Shown here: positions 63,456 to 64,000 of the stretch, piece by piece
Numbering within the stretch: position 1 is the stretch's first letter
How the letters are laid out: each line of letters begins with the position of its first letter
Assembly (NCBI RefSeq): GCF_052065755.1
Contig: NZ_JBQHTK010000001.1
Coordinates: 62,001-126,000, forward strand
Direction of reading: 5' to 3'
Source of the DNA: Allocoprococcus sp004560705
Lineage (GTDB): Bacteria > Bacillota > Clostridia > Lachnospirales > Lachnospiraceae
Length of the DNA stretch: 64,000 nucleotides
Notes under the pieces: model-generated
The model's input: only the letters and a program-made list of their open reading frames with translations
Database searches by the model: none
Told to the model about the DNA's origin: nothing
Program-made: the position numbers and the translations under genes

Positions 63456-63474
63456 ATCTTTTCTCCTTCCAAAT

Positions 63475-64000
63475 TTAGTTTCTCTTGCTGAGTACTTCTG
63501 CTTCGTATTTTTCTACTTCTTCAAACCAGCCTTCAGCTGCCACACCACATCTTCTGCAGTATTCTTCCCAGACATCTCCCAGCGGAAGTGTCTTGATTTC
63601 TTCCTGGAGCACCATTTTCTTAGACATCTGATTCGTATCCTGAAGTTCTTTAAGCATCTCGTTTGGTGTGCAAAGGGCATTTAAGAGTACTTTCTGGAAA
63701 CTTCTGAATCCGGTTACCCATGCAGAAATACGGTTAATGGATGCATCAAAGTAATCCAGTGCGATATAAGTACGTTCTATACCTCTTTCGCAGCGGACAA
63801 TTTCTTTTGCGATTTCTTTTGTCTCATCATCAAACAGAACCACATGGTCGGAATCCCAGCGAATCGGCCGTGTCACATGCAAAGCAATCTCCGGGAAAAA
63901 TGTAAGTAATGCCGGAATTTTATCTGAGACAACTTCTGTCGGATGATAATGTCCGTTATCCATAAGCGGCAGGCATTTATCAATATTTGCCGCTGCATAG
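63475..64000 (-). CDS. rhaA: L-rhamnose isomerase, C-terminal part (5' end outside window)
   Basis: About 175 residues of RhaA to the stop codon, open to the right edge. MDNGHYHPTEVVSDKI, HVTRPIRWDSDHV and LDYFDASINRISAW are metal-site and barrel motifs of the family. It converts L-rhamnose to L-rhamnulose, the first step before RhaB and RhaD. The rhaD copy next to it is broken, so the pathway here is disabled unless another aldolase exists. Confidence 0.93.
   Translation of the reverse strand, partial: YAAANIDKCLPLMDNGHYHPTEVVSDKIPALLTFFPEIALHVTRPIRWDSDHVVLFDDETKEIAKEIVRCERGIERTYIALDYFDASINRISAWVTGFRSFQKVLLNALCTPNEMLKELQDTNQMSKKMVLQEEIKTLPLGDVWEEYCRRCGVAAEGWFEEVEKYEAEVLSKRN

Noticed and set aside
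1..64000. CRISPR arrays, tRNA or rRNA genes
   Set aside because: No regularly spaced repeats and no cloverleaf or rRNA-like conserved sequence were noticed in the intergenic regions; a tRNAscan or covariance search would settle this.

Overview
The window looks like a chromosomal stretch of a strictly anaerobic, spore-forming Firmicute, most likely a gut Lachnospiraceae (relatives of Blautia, Dorea, Mediterraneibacter). The basis is gene content and style, not a database search: [FeFe]-hydrogenase maturases, AdhE under a Rex-type operator, a pyrophosphate-type phosphofructokinase, YmxH and a Csp-like subtilase, hexuronate and rhamnose catabolism, AGGAGG ribosome sites and sigma-A promoters.

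Left part (1-23,600), mostly core genes. A CLC-family antiporter runs off the left edge. A LysM-GH18 spore-type hydrolase is divergent from a four-gene hydrogenase-maturation operon (TM1266-type regulator, hydE, hydG, hydF). Then come enolase, a YitT-type membrane protein, a split stringent-response pair (a small alarmone synthetase facing a small HD hydrolase), an SDR reductase, and a coenzyme A cluster (ECF S component, coaX, exoA; coaBC, nrdR). A Nudix protein, YmxH, a YbaK-type editing protein and carbamate kinase follow, then an NMNAT-like/XpaC/TelA operon and MgtE.

Middle (23,600-45,000), accessory and rearranged. It holds two unrelated truncated MATE genes around a MarR regulator, an acetyltransferase, a GH32 enzyme preceded by the tail of a lost sugar-binding protein, and a very AT-rich cassette (winged-helix protein, 36-codon ORF, DUF3791, DUF3990, DUF3791). 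Next are a Csp-like subtilase, an MFS/AraC pair, a complete type II Wadjet anti-plasmid system (jetABCD), CorA, and a ppk1/pstS scar left by a deletion.

Right part (45,000-64,000), carbon metabolism: glycosyltransferase, PPi-PFK, glutaredoxin-like protein, Ogt, two KDG kinases, KDPG aldolase, an IclR regulator with a striking double operator, uxaC/uxuB/uxuA with an AraC regulator, an APH-like kinase, adhE, a CPBP protease, an unknown protein, a truncated rhaD and partial rhaA. Uronates enter through uxaC, uxuB and uxuA to KDG, which kdgK and eda split to pyruvate and glyceraldehyde-3-phosphate. AdhE and the hydrogenase pathway dispose of the electrons.

Two non-coding insertions (13,932-14,075 and 25,160-25,332) share terminal repeats and each has a perfect 8-bp target duplication, so they form one family of non-autonomous mobile elements. 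I saw no rRNA, tRNA, CRISPR array or prophage.
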